In this document: positions 8,022 to 18,863 of the stretch, one piece after another | Layout of the letters: each line of letters starts with the position of its first letter | How positions within the stretch are numbered: the stretch's first letter is position 1 | Origin: Tolypothrix sp. PCC 7910 | GTDB lineage: Bacteria > Cyanobacteriota > Cyanobacteriia > Cyanobacteriales > Nostocaceae | Length of the DNA stretch: 64,000 bases | Reading direction: 5' to 3' | NCBI RefSeq assembly: GCF_011769525.1 | Contig: NZ_CP050440.1 | Span: 62,001 to 126,000, forward strand | Position numbers and translations under genes: made by a program | Notes under the pieces: generated by a model | Seen by the model: only the letters and a program-made list of their open reading frames with translations | Databases searched by the model: none | Told to the model about the DNA's origin: nothing

Positions 8022-11000
8022 ATGAAATATTATGGCAGTGCCCAAACCAATAGTAATGCTGTTAATAAAAAAGAAGCCTTAGAAAATCAAAATGGTAGTC
8101 CGGAAATAGCAGGTATTGCTAGCGATGAATTGGATTTATTAAATGCAGTATCTCAGGAGTTCAAAAGTTGGCGACAGCAACTACAAAGTATTTCTAGCCA
8201 ATTACGTCAAGCGCCAGATCTGGATACACTACTGAAAGTTACTGTTACACAAGTTAGGGAAAAAATTGTTAGCGATCGCGCCTTGATTTATCAGTTTACT
8301 ACCTCTGAGAATGGTACTGTTTTAGAGGAATCGATCAACAGAGGTTGGACACCCACTCTCGGTGAAAATTTGCCAGGTATTACCTTTGGTTTATATGAGA
8401 GTCAAGAGTATTTAGAACCTGTAGTTATTAATGATATTACACAGCTTCAAGTTACACCCTATCAACAACAACTTTTAGAAAAATTTCAAATCCAAGCTTG
8501 TTTAAGCTTACCAATTGTAGTTAACGAGCGCGTGTGGGGCTTGCTAGTAGTAAACCATTGTGCTGCTGCTAGACAATGGCAAGAAGTAGAAATTACCTTA
8601 CTGTCTCAAGTTACTACAGAAATTGCCTACAGAATCCAAAGCTTTACTTCTGAAAAACAAAGCCAGCAGGAAATATTAGCACAGAAATCTATCGTTAAAG
8701 TTATTGATAGAATTCTCAATCTATCATCTATAGATAAAATATTCCAGGCAACTACTCACGAAATCCGTCAATTCCTCCGCTGCGATCGCGTTGCGGTATA
8801 TCGCTTCCGTCCTGATTGGAGTGGTGAGTTTGTATCTGAATCTGTAGGGAATGCTTGGGTAAAACTAGTATCTCCAAATATGAATACAATTTGGGAAGAT
8901 ACTTACTTACAAGAAACCCAAGGTGGACGTTATGCCAAAGGCGAAAGTTTAGCTGTTAGTGATATTTATCAAGCCGATCACTCTCAATGTCATGTTGAGA
9001 TTTTAGAACAGTTTGAAATGAAAGCCTATATTATAGTTCCAGTTTTATCGGGACAGAAATTATGGGGTTTATTAGCAGCTTATCAAAATTCTGGGCCACG
9101 TAATTGGCAACCTTGGGAAGTTAATTTCCTCACAGAAATGGGCTTACAATTTGGTGTGGCGATTTCCCAAGCCGAATATCTCGAACAAGTGCAAGCTAAA
9201 AATGAGCAGCTGACACAAATAGTTGAACAAGAAAAAACCTTAACTAAAATTGCCAACCGCATTCGCCAAACATTTGATACAGAAAGTATCTTTAAAATTA
9301 CTACCCAAGAAGTTCGCCAATCTCTGCGATGCGATCGCGTTGCAGTTTATCGTTTTAATGCTAACTGGGGTGGTGAGTTTATCGCAGAATCAGTAGGTCA
9401 TGGTTGGGTAAAACTGGTAGGGCCGGATTTAAATACTGTCTGGGAAGATACCTATTTGCAAGAAACTCAAGGTGGTAGATATGCTAAAGGCGAAAATTTG
9501 CTGGTGAATGACATTCACCAAGCTGGATTTTCGGCTTGTCATTTAGAAATTTTAGAGCAGTTTGAAGTTAAATCCTGCATGATAGTTCCTATTTTCTTAG
9601 GAGAAAAATTATGGGGATTATTAGGAGCTTATCAAAACTCAGAAACTCGTGATTGGAAAAACTGGGAGGTTAACTTTTTAGCACAAATTGGGTTGCAATT
9701 TAGTTTAGCTAAATCACAAATCGAATATTTCGATCAAGTACGAATTAAATCTGAAAAATTAGCTCAGATCGCCGAACAAGAAAAAGCCTTAACAAAACTA
9801 GTGGATCGGATTCGCCAATCTTTAGATGTGGAAGAAATCTTCAAAACATCTACACAAGATATCCGACAATTACTCAAATGCGATCGCGCCTGTATCTATC
9901 GCTTTAACCCCGACTGGAGTGGCGAATTTGTTGCTGAGTCAGTCAGTCATGGTTGGGTAAAATTGGTAGGGCCTGAGAAAAAAACTGTTTGGAAAGATAC
10001 CCAAGTACAAGAGTGCGCCCAAATTGGTAAATATCAAAAAGGTGACTGTTTTGCTACAAATGATATCTACAATGCCGGACATTCTGTTTGCCATATTGAA
10101 GCATTAGAGAAATTTGAAGTCAGAGCTTATGTAACTGTACCAATATTCTTTGGCGAAAAACTGTGGGGATTACTAGCAGTTTATCAAAACACTGGGCCTC
10201 GTGACTGGGAAGAATCGGAAATGAACTTGCTATCAAGGACTTCCGATCAGTTAGGTTTAGCATTACAACAAACTGAGTATTTGCAACAAGTACAAGCACA
10301 GTCGGCACAATTAGCTGAAGCAGCCGCCAGAGAAAAAGCCGCTAAAGAGTTATTACAACAGCGTTCTATTCAACTTCTTACAGCACTCAGGCCGGCCCTC
10401 AATGGTAACTTGACAGTACGCGCACCTATTACAGAAGATGAGCTAGGTACAATTGCTGATGCTTACAATAATACCCTGCAAGCACTCCGGCAGATTGTTA
10501 TTCAGGTACAAGCAGCAGCTCAACAAGTTGCTCAAACTTCCGATACTAGCGAAGCATCATTAGTTGGACTTACGCAATTAGCCAACCAACAATCCCAAGA
10601 AATGGCCGCAGCCTTGAATGATATTCAAAAAATGGTTGACTCAACAAAAGCTGTGGTATCCAACGCTGAATTGGTACAAGTTGCAGTCAAACAAGCTAAC
10701 CAAACTGTCGAGTCTGGTGATGCGGCGATGAACCTGACTGTACAAGCTATCCAAGGGATTCGTGAAACTGTTGCCCAAACTAGTAAAAAGATTAAACGTC
10801 TCAGCGAATCTTCGCAAAAAATCTCGAAAGTGGTGAACTTAATTAGTAATTTTGCCACCCAAACAAACGTTCTAGCTTTGAACGCTGCTATTGAAGCCAC
10901 CCGTGCAGGTGAATATGGCAAAGGTTTTGCAGTGGTAGCTGATGAAGTTCGTTCTTTATCTCGCCAGTCAGCCGCAGCCACTATCGAAATTGAAAAGTTA

Positions 11001-11339
11001 GTGCAAGAGATTCAAGCAGAAACCGGCGAAGTAGCAGTGGCGATGGAAACAGGTATTCAACAAGTTGTAGAAGGTACAAATCTTGTTAATGATGCCCGAC
11101 ACAATTTGAACGCTATTGTGAGTGCAACGGCTGAAATTAGCCAATTACTCCAACGTATTACTGAAGCTACTCAAAAACAAATGTCTCAATCTGTGACGGT
11201 AACTTCAAGTATGAAAGATGTCGCAGAAATTTCCCACAAAACTGTTGCAGAATCTCATGAAATCGCAGCTGTTTTCCAACAATTATCGGGAATGGCGAAA
11301 GAACTATTAGCAACTGCAAGTAAGTTTAAGGTTAATTAA
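8022..11339 (+). CDS. pixJ: Cyanobacteriochrome methyl-accepting phototaxis protein (4 GAF + HAMP-like + MA)
   Basis: 1105 residues from the ATG at 8022, chosen over an in-frame TTG at 7974 because GAGGGG lies just upstream. Order: four GAF domains (about 50-215, 225-390, 405-575, 590-760), a HAMP-like linker (about 800-850) and a methyl-accepting signalling domain with the conserved tip [23 protein letters not shown]2, GAF3 and GAF4 each carry the bilin-attachment Cys-His pair (C323-H324, C506-H507, C690-H691). GAF2 and GAF3 carry the [14 protein letters not shown] block typical of red/green cyanobacteriochromes such as AnPixJ GAF2; GAF4 has a diverged version. GAF1 lacks the cysteine and is probably structural. 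No transmembrane helix is visible, so it is likely cytoplasmic or held at the pole by partners. It should signal light to CheA through CheW. Confidence 0.9.
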   Translation: MKYYGSAQTNSNAVNKKEALENQNGSPEIAGIASDELDLLNAVSQEFKSWRQQLQSISSQLRQAPDLDTLLKVTVTQVREKIVSDRALIYQFTTSENGTVLEESINRGWTPTLGENLPGITFGLYESQEYLEPVVINDITQLQVTPYQQQLLEKFQIQACLSLPIVVNERVWGLLVVNHCAAARQWQEVEITLLSQVTTEIAYRIQSFTSEKQSQQEILAQKSIVKVIDRILNLSSIDKIFQATTHEIRQFLRCDRVAVYRFRPDWSGEFVSESVGNAWVKLVSPNMNTIWEDTYLQETQGGRYAKGESLAVSDIYQADHSQCHVEILEQFEMKAYIIVPVLSGQKLWGLLAAYQNSGPRNWQPWEVNFLTEMGLQFGVAISQAEYLEQVQAKNEQLTQIVEQEKTLTKIANRIRQTFDTESIFKITTQEVRQSLRCDRVAVYRFNANWGGEFIAESVGHGWVKLVGPDLNTVWEDTYLQETQGGRYAKGENLLVNDIHQAGFSACHLEILEQFEVKSCMIVPIFLGEKLWGLLGAYQNSETRDWKNWEVNFLAQIGLQFSLAKSQIEYFDQVRIKSEKLAQIAEQEKALTKLVDRIRQSLDVEEIFKTSTQDIRQLLKCDRACIYRFNPDWSGEFVAESVSHGWVKLVGPEKKTVWKDTQVQECAQIGKYQKGDCFATNDIYNAGHSVCHIEALEKFEVRAYVTVPIFFGEKLWGLLAVYQNTGPRDWEESEMNLLSRTSDQLGLALQQTEYLQQVQAQSAQLAEAAAREKAAKELLQQRSIQLLTALRPALNGNLTVRAPITEDELGTIADAYNNTLQALRQIVIQVQAAAQQVAQTSDTSEASLVGLTQLANQQSQEMAAALNDIQKMVDSTKAVVSNAELVQVAVKQANQTVESGDAAMNLTVQAIQGIRETVAQTSKKIKRLSESSQKISKVVNLISNFATQTNVLALNAAIEATRAGEYGKGFAVVADEVRSLSRQSAAATIEIEKLVQEIQAETGEVAVAMETGIQQVVEGTNLVNDARHNLNAIVSATAEISQLLQRITEATQKQMSQSVTVTSSMKDVAEISHKTVAESHEIAAVFQQLSGMAKELLATASKFKVN

Positions 11340-11400
11340 TGGGGATTGGGGAATGGGTAATGGGGACAAATACCCATTCCCAAACCCCAAACACCAAATA
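11340..11400. repeat. STRR heptad repeats between pixJ and pixL
   Basis: GGGGATT/GGGGAAT units and their complement CCCCAAAC-type units fill the 78-base gap between the two genes. Confidence 0.75.
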
Positions 11401-11417
11401 GCAAATAATTTAAATAT

Positions 11418-14400
11418 ATGACTACAGATAATGATATTCGCGAACAGGGATACATCTATTTTTTAGCTGAAGCCCCTGAATTATTACAAATAATTGAACA
11501 AGAAATATATACATTAGCGGAAGATTTTACTATAGCTAAAGTCCATGAATTAATGCGGGCAACTCATACAATTAAAGGAGGAGCCGCGAACGTTGGGCTA
11601 GAGGGTATTCAAACTATTGCCCATTCTTTAGAAGATGTATTTAATGCTTTATATAATCCCAATGTTGTTATTGATTCACAATTACAAACACTAATATTAC
11701 AAGCTTATGAATGCTTAAGTTTAGCGCTCACAGCAGAACTAACAGGTTGTGATATCAATAGTGAAGAACTGCTGCAGCGAGCTGCTTCTGTATTTGTACA
11801 TTTACAAGAAAAACTAGGTGATGCTTTTGGTGCTGAGGCGCATATTCCTACTTCTGAAGAATTAGGATTTGATATTGTTCAGTCTATCTTTGAGGTAGGA
11901 GTACAACAACGCATAGAAAGTATTAATGAGGCTTTAAATAGTAATATTGATAGTGCAGAATTTACTAATTTGCTGCGAGAGCAAGCTGAGATATTTATTG
12001 GTTTAGCAGAATCTTTAAATTTACCTGGTTTTGGCGCGATCGCCCAAACAATTTTGACAGCACTGACAGCTAACCCCCATCAAGTTTATCAAATTGGTGA
12101 AGCTGCTCTCGCTAATCTACAGCAGGCACAAGCAGCTGTATTGGCTGGCGATCGCACTTCTGGCGGAGAACCTAGTTTAGCTTTACAAAATTTAGCTACA
12201 GTAGTTACAGATGAGTTAAATACAATTACAAATATATCTATTCCACACAACGATTTACAAAGTCAAATTAAGCAGTTATATAAATTTTTAATTATATCTG
12301 GTAATCTCAAAAAACAGCCCCTCACCCCAGCCCAAGCTAAGTTTTATATTCAAGTTGTTCGCTATATTTTTGGCTGGTTTAATCATTATCGAGAAATTCC
12401 TCAAGAAGACTTGAGTTTGTCTTTATTAGTAGCATCGGAAGATGAAGACTTACTTACTTATATTGAACATTGGTTAAGTCAATTTTTAGATTTTATCCAA
12501 GAGGCAGAAGATAGCCAGAGCCTTCGCCTTTATCGCCAAGGAGTGATATTCTCTATTATTCTCGCTGTCCTGAGATTTTACTATACGGAACAATCAGTGA
12601 ATGCTGATAGTTCTATCATCCCAACATTGCAACAGCAAATTGGTAAATTAGCTCAGGCATATAAAAAATATCCTCCTGTCACCGCCCAAGAAAAAAATTG
12701 GCTTGATAGTCCTAAGCTACAACAACTATTAGTATTTAAAGAAATATCTTCGCAGCCAGCCATTACAGAAGCTGATAACTTACTAGAAAAAATTTGGGGA
12801 GGAGAGGTTAATTTAAATTCTACCTATGAAATTGTCGAGACTACAGAAAATACAGAAACGCCGAAAATTTCCCAAACTCCTCCGGAACAGGTAACAGTTA
12901 CTTCCATAGCTGTGCAGGAACCAGCAGTTATAGATATTTCTAGTTCTGCTATTGATATTCATCAAGAAATAGAAGATAAAATTTCCCATTCTTCTCAGAA
13001 GAATTCGCGGCATCATGCTTTTGTGCGAGTTAATACAGAAGGATTACAACGCCTCAATTACTTGGCTGGAGAATTATTAATTAAGCAAAAACAGCGGATA
13101 TTACAAGACGAACAAGTTAAAGAAATTATTGAGCAATTAGTACAGCGGCTTAACAGACAACAAAGTATTTTAAGCCAACTAGGTGATTTACCTTTACAGA
13201 TGCAGAGTGCTGCCTTACAGCATAGAGAAAATTTTGCACCTGTAAAATTTGATGCTTTAGAAATGGATGTATATACAGAATTTCAGATGACGTTGCATGA
13301 GGCCATAGAAGAAACCCTGCAACTACAAGAAATTACTGAATCTTTAGATTTATTACTAACGCAAGCTAATCAACTGAGTGAGAAAAAGCAAAGATTAACG
13401 CTGAATATTATCGATAACTTGGTAGAAGCCAGGATGTCGCCGTTAGGCAATATCATGAATCGATTCCCCCAAATGGTGAAAAAAATGGGGAATGTTTATG
13501 CCAAATTAGTAGATTTTAAAGTCAGTGGGACTGATGTACTAGTAGATAAAGCGATCGCAGAAAAACTATACGATCCACTATTACATTTGGTACGTAATGC
13601 ATTTGATCACGGTATTGAAACAACACAAGTTCGCCAATCTCTGGGTAAACCAGAACAAGCTATCATTGAAATTTCTGCCTATCATCAAGGTAGCCAAACT
13701 GTAATTGAAGTTAGGGATGATGGTCAAGGTATAAATTTAGAGAGAATTCGCCAAAAAGCTATTGAGTTAAATCTATTAACTGATGTTTATCACCCAACTG
13801 AATCAGAAATTCTCGATTTGATGTTTTCACCGGGATTTTCTACGGCTGAACAGGTGAGTGAAATTTCTGGGCGTGGTATGGGTTTAGATATTGTGCGATC
13901 GCAATTACATGCGCTCAATGGCTCAATCTCGGTGAAATCATTTCCTAACCAAGGCACAAAATTTATACTTAAAGTTCCTTTTTCTATGACTACAGATAAA
14001 TTAATGCTGGTGCAAGCAGACGGTGTTTTTTACGCCTTGCTGTTAGATAATCTGGAAAAAATCATAATTCCTTCAGAGCAGCAAATCAAAGAATTTGATG
14101 GCAAAAAAGTACTGTACTACAATACAGATCAAGAGCAACGCATGGTAAGCCTCAGCCGAATTTCTGAGTTAATGTATTATCATGGAGCGCTACTCAATAA
14201 TGTTAATCTTAACAATACCCAAACTCCTTATGACACAGGAATTACCCAGCAACCTGTGTTGTTACTGCGGCGAAATCAAGAAATGTTTGGCTTAGAAGTT
14301 GACCAAATTATTGGTGAACAAGAGCTAGTAATTAGACCTTTAGGAAATGCGATCGCTCCACCAAAATATATTTATGGTTGTAGTAGTTTAGCTAACGGTA

Positions 14401-15023
14401 CTCTCATCTTAGTGATTGATCCCACACTGTTGCTTGAGTCTTATGAAATGCAAGCTACCCTAGAGAGTAGCATCTCATCAACCGCTTATTTAGCAAATAA
14501 AGCAGCTTTAAGCTTATCCAGTGTAAACTCTAACTCTACACCCCTATTAGCTGCTTCTCCTGTTAGCAATACAACACCAAACCAGGTTAGTCAGGCTACA
14601 TTAACTAATCCCAAGTCATCGGCTGTGCTTTTGGTGGTAGATGATGCTATTAGCCTCAGACAAACTATTTCTTTAACATTGCAAAAATCTGGCTATCAAG
14701 TATTACAGGCACAAAATGGTGTGGAAGCTTTAGAACAATTGCAAAGACATCCAGAAATTAAAGTGGTAATTTCTGACTTAGAAATGCCACGTATGAATGG
14801 GTTTGAGCTGTTATCTAATGTTCGCCAAACCTCAAATTTAGCAGATTTGCCAATAGTAATTCTGACTTCACGCAGTGCGGAAAAACATCGCCAGCTAGCT
14901 CAGGCTTTAGGCGCGACAGCTTACTTAACTAAACCCTATTTGGAAGAAACTCTAATTTCTTTAGTTGAAGATTTAAGTAGCAAAAGCCAGGATAAGTCTA
15001 ATAATTTAATCATGAGTAAGTAA
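11418..15023 (+). CDS. pixL: CheA-type hybrid histidine kinase with C-terminal receiver
   Basis: 1201 residues. HPt domain at about 5-110 with phospho-His H50 in RATHTIKGGAANVG; a long poorly conserved middle (about 120-540); a dimerisation segment near 580-690; the kinase ATP-binding domain (about 690-870) with N-box LVRNAFDHGIE, VRDDGQGIN and GRGMGLDIV; a CheW-like regulatory domain (about 870-1020); a linker; and a receiver (about 1075-1195) with DD, SDLEMP and LTKPY. This is the PixL/PilL/HmpE layout. It should autophosphorylate under control of the photoreceptor-MCP and pass phosphate to the PATAN and CheY regulators. All catalytic boxes are intact. Confidence 0.93.
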   Translation: MTTDNDIREQGYIYFLAEAPELLQIIEQEIYTLAEDFTIAKVHELMRATHTIKGGAANVGLEGIQTIAHSLEDVFNALYNPNVVIDSQLQTLILQAYECLSLALTAELTGCDINSEELLQRAASVFVHLQEKLGDAFGAEAHIPTSEELGFDIVQSIFEVGVQQRIESINEALNSNIDSAEFTNLLREQAEIFIGLAESLNLPGFGAIAQTILTALTANPHQVYQIGEAALANLQQAQAAVLAGDRTSGGEPSLALQNLATVVTDELNTITNISIPHNDLQSQIKQLYKFLIISGNLKKQPLTPAQAKFYIQVVRYIFGWFNHYREIPQEDLSLSLLVASEDEDLLTYIEHWLSQFLDFIQEAEDSQSLRLYRQGVIFSIILAVLRFYYTEQSVNADSSIIPTLQQQIGKLAQAYKKYPPVTAQEKNWLDSPKLQQLLVFKEISSQPAITEADNLLEKIWGGEVNLNSTYEIVETTENTETPKISQTPPEQVTVTSIAVQEPAVIDISSSAIDIHQEIEDKISHSSQKNSRHHAFVRVNTEGLQRLNYLAGELLIKQKQRILQDEQVKEIIEQLVQRLNRQQSILSQLGDLPLQMQSAALQHRENFAPVKFDALEMDVYTEFQMTLHEAIEETLQLQEITESLDLLLTQANQLSEKKQRLTLNIIDNLVEARMSPLGNIMNRFPQMVKKMGNVYAKLVDFKVSGTDVLVDKAIAEKLYDPLLHLVRNAFDHGIETTQVRQSLGKPEQAIIEISAYHQGSQTVIEVRDDGQGINLERIRQKAIELNLLTDVYHPTESEILDLMFSPGFSTAEQVSEISGRGMGLDIVRSQLHALNGSISVKSFPNQGTKFILKVPFSMTTDKLMLVQADGVFYALLLDNLEKIIIPSEQQIKEFDGKKVLYYNTDQEQRMVSLSRISELMYYHGALLNNVNLNNTQTPYDTGITQQPVLLLRRNQEMFGLEVDQIIGEQELVIRPLGNAIAPPKYIYGCSSLANGTLILVIDPTLLLESYEMQATLESSISSTAYLANKAALSLSSVNSNSTPLLAASPVSNTTPNQVSQATLTNPKSSAVLLVVDDAISLRQTISLTLQKSGYQVLQAQNGVEALEQLQRHPEIKVVISDLEMPRMNGFELLSNVRQTSNLADLPIVILTSRSAEKHRQLAQALGATAYLTKPYLEETLISLVEDLSSKSQDKSNNLIMSK

Positions 15024-15491
15024 TGGTTAATATTTAGTTCCAAGTTGGCGCTTAATTTCTGAACCGTACTGGTATAAGCAATACCTGTAGTATATTAATG
15101 ATGAGTAGGGACGCGCTGGTGTGCGTCCCTACTCATGTATTTTTCGCCTTCTCTTTTCAACCTGGTATAAATAACTAGGAGCCTTAAATCATTAGTAGAA
15201 AATAAAGTACATTTTGCCTGTTCCTAGTTCCCTGCCTAATCGAGTAATTTTACAATTCCTCAACGGTAGGCTAGATGGTAATTTGAGTTTTCACAGAGCT
15301 ATTGCAGTGAGAAGTCAATAACTGTTAAGTAACAAAAACCTATGGAGCTTTTTGATAGATGATTAATCATATAACTCATTAGTTTCTCAGTGAGGATGGT
15401 ATTGATTGATGAGAGCAACCGTAGGTACGTCAGGAACATCTGGTTAGTGATTGACGCTGCGCTGTACTAGTATTTTTCAGGAGGAAGACAA
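15024..15491. other. Intergenic region between pixL and hybrid kinase gene
   Basis: About 470 bases without a gene. It holds the perfect hairpin at 15101-15136 and the leader of the next gene, whose AGGAGG ribosome binding site is at about 15479-15484. A separate promoter for the hybrid kinase is likely. Confidence 0.6.
15101..15136 (+). terminator. Perfect 14-bp hairpin after pixL (terminator or dispersed palindrome)
   Basis: ATGAGTAGGGACGC (15101-15114) pairs perfectly with 15123-15136 around an 8-base loop, followed by GTATTTTTCGCC. It may end pixL transcription, but similar GTAGGG-based palindromes elsewhere (40288-40351) suggest a dispersed element. Confidence 0.55.
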
Positions 15492-18400
15492 GTGGTGTCC
15501 CAGGTGCCAGAGAGAGTTGATGGAGATTTTCCACAGCAACCTGTAATTTATGCCAGTTCAGAGGCAGGAATGGTCTTTCACCTAGCTGATGGTACGATTC
15601 AAGCTTGTAATGCTGCTACTGAAAAAATTTTAGGATTTACTTTACAGCAGATACAAGGTTGCACCTCTTTTGATCGCCTCTGGCAAACTATTCACGAAGA
15701 CGGATCGCCATTTGACGGGGAAACTCATCCAGCAAAAGTGGCATTGCAAACGGCTCAACCAGTTTTTGGCGTTGTGATGGGTATTTATCACCCCAGCGGT
15801 GAGCTAATTTGGATTAAAATTGATGCCCAGCCTTTGTTTCAGGCAAATAATCCCCATCCTTGGGCTGTGGTTACTACTTTTTCTGATATTACCGCACTGA
15901 AGCGATCGCAAAATCAACCAGCTGCTGTATTAGCAATACCAGCACAACAGACGCAACATACTATTTTGATCGTGGAAGATTGCGCGGCAGATAGAGTAAT
16001 TTATCAGCGTTATCTCCGGCGAGACTCGGAGCAAAATTACAGAATTTTAGAAGCAGAAACTGGCGAAGAAGCTTTAGAAATTTGTCAACGTTACCAGCCT
16101 GATGTGGTGTTGTTGGACTACCGACTCCCAGATTTTGAAGGTGTGGAATTTTTAGAAACCCTGAAAAATCAAAGCAATGGGCACTCACCACCAGTAATTG
16201 TAGTTACCGGACAAGGTAACGAAGCGATCGCCGTGCAAATTCTCAAAGCTGGGGCTGAAGATTATCTGATTAAAGGTCGGATCACAGCAGATGATTTACA
16301 ATTTACCGTGGGCTGCGCGATTAACAAAGCACAGTTACGCATCAGATTACAACAAAGTGAAGTCAGACTGCATTTAGCTCTAGAAGCATCTCGTCAGGGA
16401 ATTTGGGAATGGAATATTCAGACGGGGAAAGTTGTTTGGTCTGAGCATTTAGAGCGTTTATATGGTATCACTCCTGGTAGTTTTGAGGGAACTTATGAGG
16501 CTTGGGAAAGGCGCATCCATCCTGATGATCGCAATACAGTAGTTGAGATTCTCAACCGTGCATTGGCTATAAGTAGCGACTACCAAGTAGAATACCGAAT
16601 CCTACTTCCCGATGGGCGTGTGCGGTGGTTGGGTTGTTGGGGGCGAGTTTTTTATCAAGAAGCTGGTAAACCCCTACAGATAGCGGGAACAGCGCAAGAT
16701 ATTAGCGATCGCAAACAAGTAGAGACGGAACGACAGCAGCAATTTGAGCGAGAACGCTTAGTTGCCCAAATTACCCAGCAAATTCATCAATCCTTGAACT
16801 TGAATGACATTCTACACACCACAGCGCATCTCGCCAGGCAAGTACTAGACTGCGATCGCGTGCTGATTTTCCGCATGAATGCAGACTCATCCGGAACAGT
16901 GGTCTCAGAATCAGTAGCTGCGGGGTGGACGGCGATTTTGGCATCAACTATTGCCGATCCCTGCTTTGGTCGCAGCTATATTCATCTCTACCAGCAAGGA
17001 CGAGTGCTGGCGATCGCAGATATTTATTCCGCAGGTTTTCAAGAGTGCCATATCAATCTACTGGCTCAGTTTCAAGTCCGGGCCAATTTGGTGGTGCCGA
17101 TTTTGCAAGGTGAGCATTTATGGGGATTGTTAATTGCTCATCACTGTGCTGCACCTCGCTCTTGGCAAGCATCCGAGATGGAATTACTTCAGCAATTAGC
17201 CAGACAAGTGGCGATCGCTATTCAGCAAGCTGTGTTGTATCAACAAGCGCAGACAGAACTTGCTGACCGCAGACGGGCAGAATTGGCGTTGCGGCAAAGC
17301 GAAGAACGCTATCGGTATTTGGCAGAATTAATCCCGCAATTGGTGTGGACAGCCAACTCGGAGGGAGCGCTACTCGATGTTAATCAACGCTGGTCAGATT
17401 TTACAGGTTTCACACTGGCACAAGCAAAAATTCACGGCTGGCCAGGCATTACCCATCCTGACGATGTACCAATGATGAGTGAGCAATGGGCATTGGCGCA
17501 ACAAGATGGCGGTCGTTATCAAGCAGAAGGTAGGATTCGCCGCGCCGATGGCGTATATCGTTGGCATTTACACCAAGCTGTACCCTTAAAAAATGAACAG
17601 GGTCAAGTGATTAAATGGTTTGGAACGGCGACGGATATTGACGATCAAAAACAACTGGAACAAGAACGTGCCAAAGCCCTAACCCATGAGAAATTCGCCA
17701 GGGAAGAAGCCGAACGCGCCAACCGCATTAAAGATGAATTTTTAGCGGTATTGTCCCATGAATTGCGATCGCCCTTAAATCCGATTTTGGGCTGGGTACA
17801 ATTACTACAAGGGCGCAAAATGGATGAAGCGAGGACAGCCCAAGCCTTAGCGACAATCGAGCGCAATGCGAAATTACAAGCCCAACTGATTGAAGATTTA
17901 CTCGATATTTCCCGAATTATGCGGGGTAAGCTGACACTAAAAGCGGCTTCTGTGAGTTTAGCCTTTGTGATTACCTCCGCCTTAGAAACTGTGCGCTTGG
18001 CGGCTGAAGCCAAATCAATTCAAATTGCAGTCAGTTTAGATCCAGAAGTCAGCAAGGTTTCTGGTGATGGGGCGCGATTACAGCAAGCAGTGTGGAACCT
18101 GCTTTCTAACGCCGTCAAATTTACACCCATTGGCGGACGAGTAGAAGTTAAACTCACACAAGTTAACTCCCAAGCTCAAATTCAAGTGATTGATACAGGT
18201 AAAGGCATTAATCCGGAGTTTTTGCCCTATGTCTTCGAGTATTTTCGCCAAGAAGATGGTTCTACGACCCGTCAGTTTGGGGGATTGGGGTTAGGATTAG
18301 CGATCGCGCGGCAAATTGTGGAAATGCATGGCGGTACAATTTGGGCAGATAGCTCAGGTGAAGGCGAAGGTACTAGCTTTAGTATTCAGCTACCATTGTT

Positions 18401-18851
18401 GAGCGAAGAAGATAACTGCGAACCAGTAGAGAAATCTTATGCTTCACCCCCGCCAGAATTACCCCTTGCTGGCATTCGCACCTTAGTTGTGGATGATAAT
18501 GCAGATACGCGAGAGTTGCTAGTGTTCCTCTTACAACAAAATGGTGCCATTGTCAGAGCAATGGCATCAGCAACCACAGCTTTACAAGAATTAGAGCAAT
18601 TCCAACCTGATATTCTCCTCAGTGATATTGGAATGCCTGAGATAGACGGTTATACGTTCATCCGTCATATCCGCAATCTGCAAGCCAAACAACAAAAGCC
18701 GCTAATTCCAGCCATTGCTTTAACAGCCTATGCGGGTGAAACTGATAAAGAACAAGCAGTCAACGCCGGATTTCAGCGTCATATTGCCAAGCCAATTGAT
18801 CCCAATGGCGTAATTGCGATCATGCTTGAGTTAGTCGGGCAAAGAAAATGA
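15492..18851 (+). CDS. Hybrid histidine kinase with DXCF-type cyanobacteriochrome GAF
   Basis: 1119 residues, GTG start at 15492 with a strong AGGAGG seven bases upstream. Order: PAS (about 20-140), receiver (about 155-275, Asp209 in LLDYRLP), PAS (about 295-415), GAF (about 435-590), PAS (about 605-725), HisKA (H756 in LSHELRSPLNP), HATPase (about 830-975) and C-terminal receiver (about 1000-1115). The GAF has the bilin-binding pair C519-H520 and the second-cysteine motif DPCF (D489-F492, C491), as in DXCF cyanobacteriochromes, which usually sense blue/violet against green or related colours. No membrane segment. It follows the pix cluster on the same strand and may tune phototaxis or gene expression, but its output partner is not visible. 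Confidence 0.9.
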   Translation: MVSQVPERVDGDFPQQPVIYASSEAGMVFHLADGTIQACNAATEKILGFTLQQIQGCTSFDRLWQTIHEDGSPFDGETHPAKVALQTAQPVFGVVMGIYHPSGELIWIKIDAQPLFQANNPHPWAVVTTFSDITALKRSQNQPAAVLAIPAQQTQHTILIVEDCAADRVIYQRYLRRDSEQNYRILEAETGEEALEICQRYQPDVVLLDYRLPDFEGVEFLETLKNQSNGHSPPVIVVTGQGNEAIAVQILKAGAEDYLIKGRITADDLQFTVGCAINKAQLRIRLQQSEVRLHLALEASRQGIWEWNIQTGKVVWSEHLERLYGITPGSFEGTYEAWERRIHPDDRNTVVEILNRALAISSDYQVEYRILLPDGRVRWLGCWGRVFYQEAGKPLQIAGTAQDISDRKQVETERQQQFERERLVAQITQQIHQSLNLNDILHTTAHLARQVLDCDRVLIFRMNADSSGTVVSESVAAGWTAILASTIADPCFGRSYIHLYQQGRVLAIADIYSAGFQECHINLLAQFQVRANLVVPILQGEHLWGLLIAHHCAAPRSWQASEMELLQQLARQVAIAIQQAVLYQQAQTELADRRRAELALRQSEERYRYLAELIPQLVWTANSEGALLDVNQRWSDFTGFTLAQAKIHGWPGITHPDDVPMMSEQWALAQQDGGRYQAEGRIRRADGVYRWHLHQAVPLKNEQGQVIKWFGTATDIDDQKQLEQERAKALTHEKFAREEAERANRIKDEFLAVLSHELRSPLNPILGWVQLLQGRKMDEARTAQALATIERNAKLQAQLIEDLLDISRIMRGKLTLKAASVSLAFVITSALETVRLAAEAKSIQIAVSLDPEVSKVSGDGARLQQAVWNLLSNAVKFTPIGGRVEVKLTQVNSQAQIQVIDTGKGINPEFLPYVFEYFRQEDGSTTRQFGGLGLGLAIARQIVEMHGGTIWADSSGEGEGTSFSIQLPLLSEEDNCEPVEKSYASPPPELPLAGIRTLVVDDNADTRELLVFLLQQNGAIVRAMASATTALQELEQFQPDILLSDIGMPEIDGYTFIRHIRNLQAKQQKPLIPAIALTAYAGETDKEQAVNAGFQRHIAKPIDPNGVIAIMLELVGQRK

Positions 18852-18863
18852 TCGGGTCAAAAC

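Noticed and set aside
5290-15023. Naming the chemotaxis cluster hmpA-E rather than pix/ptx
   Set aside because: Gene order is the same in hmp and pix/ptx clusters, but the MCP has three bilin-type GAF domains and no visible membrane segments, which fits the photoreceptor cluster better.
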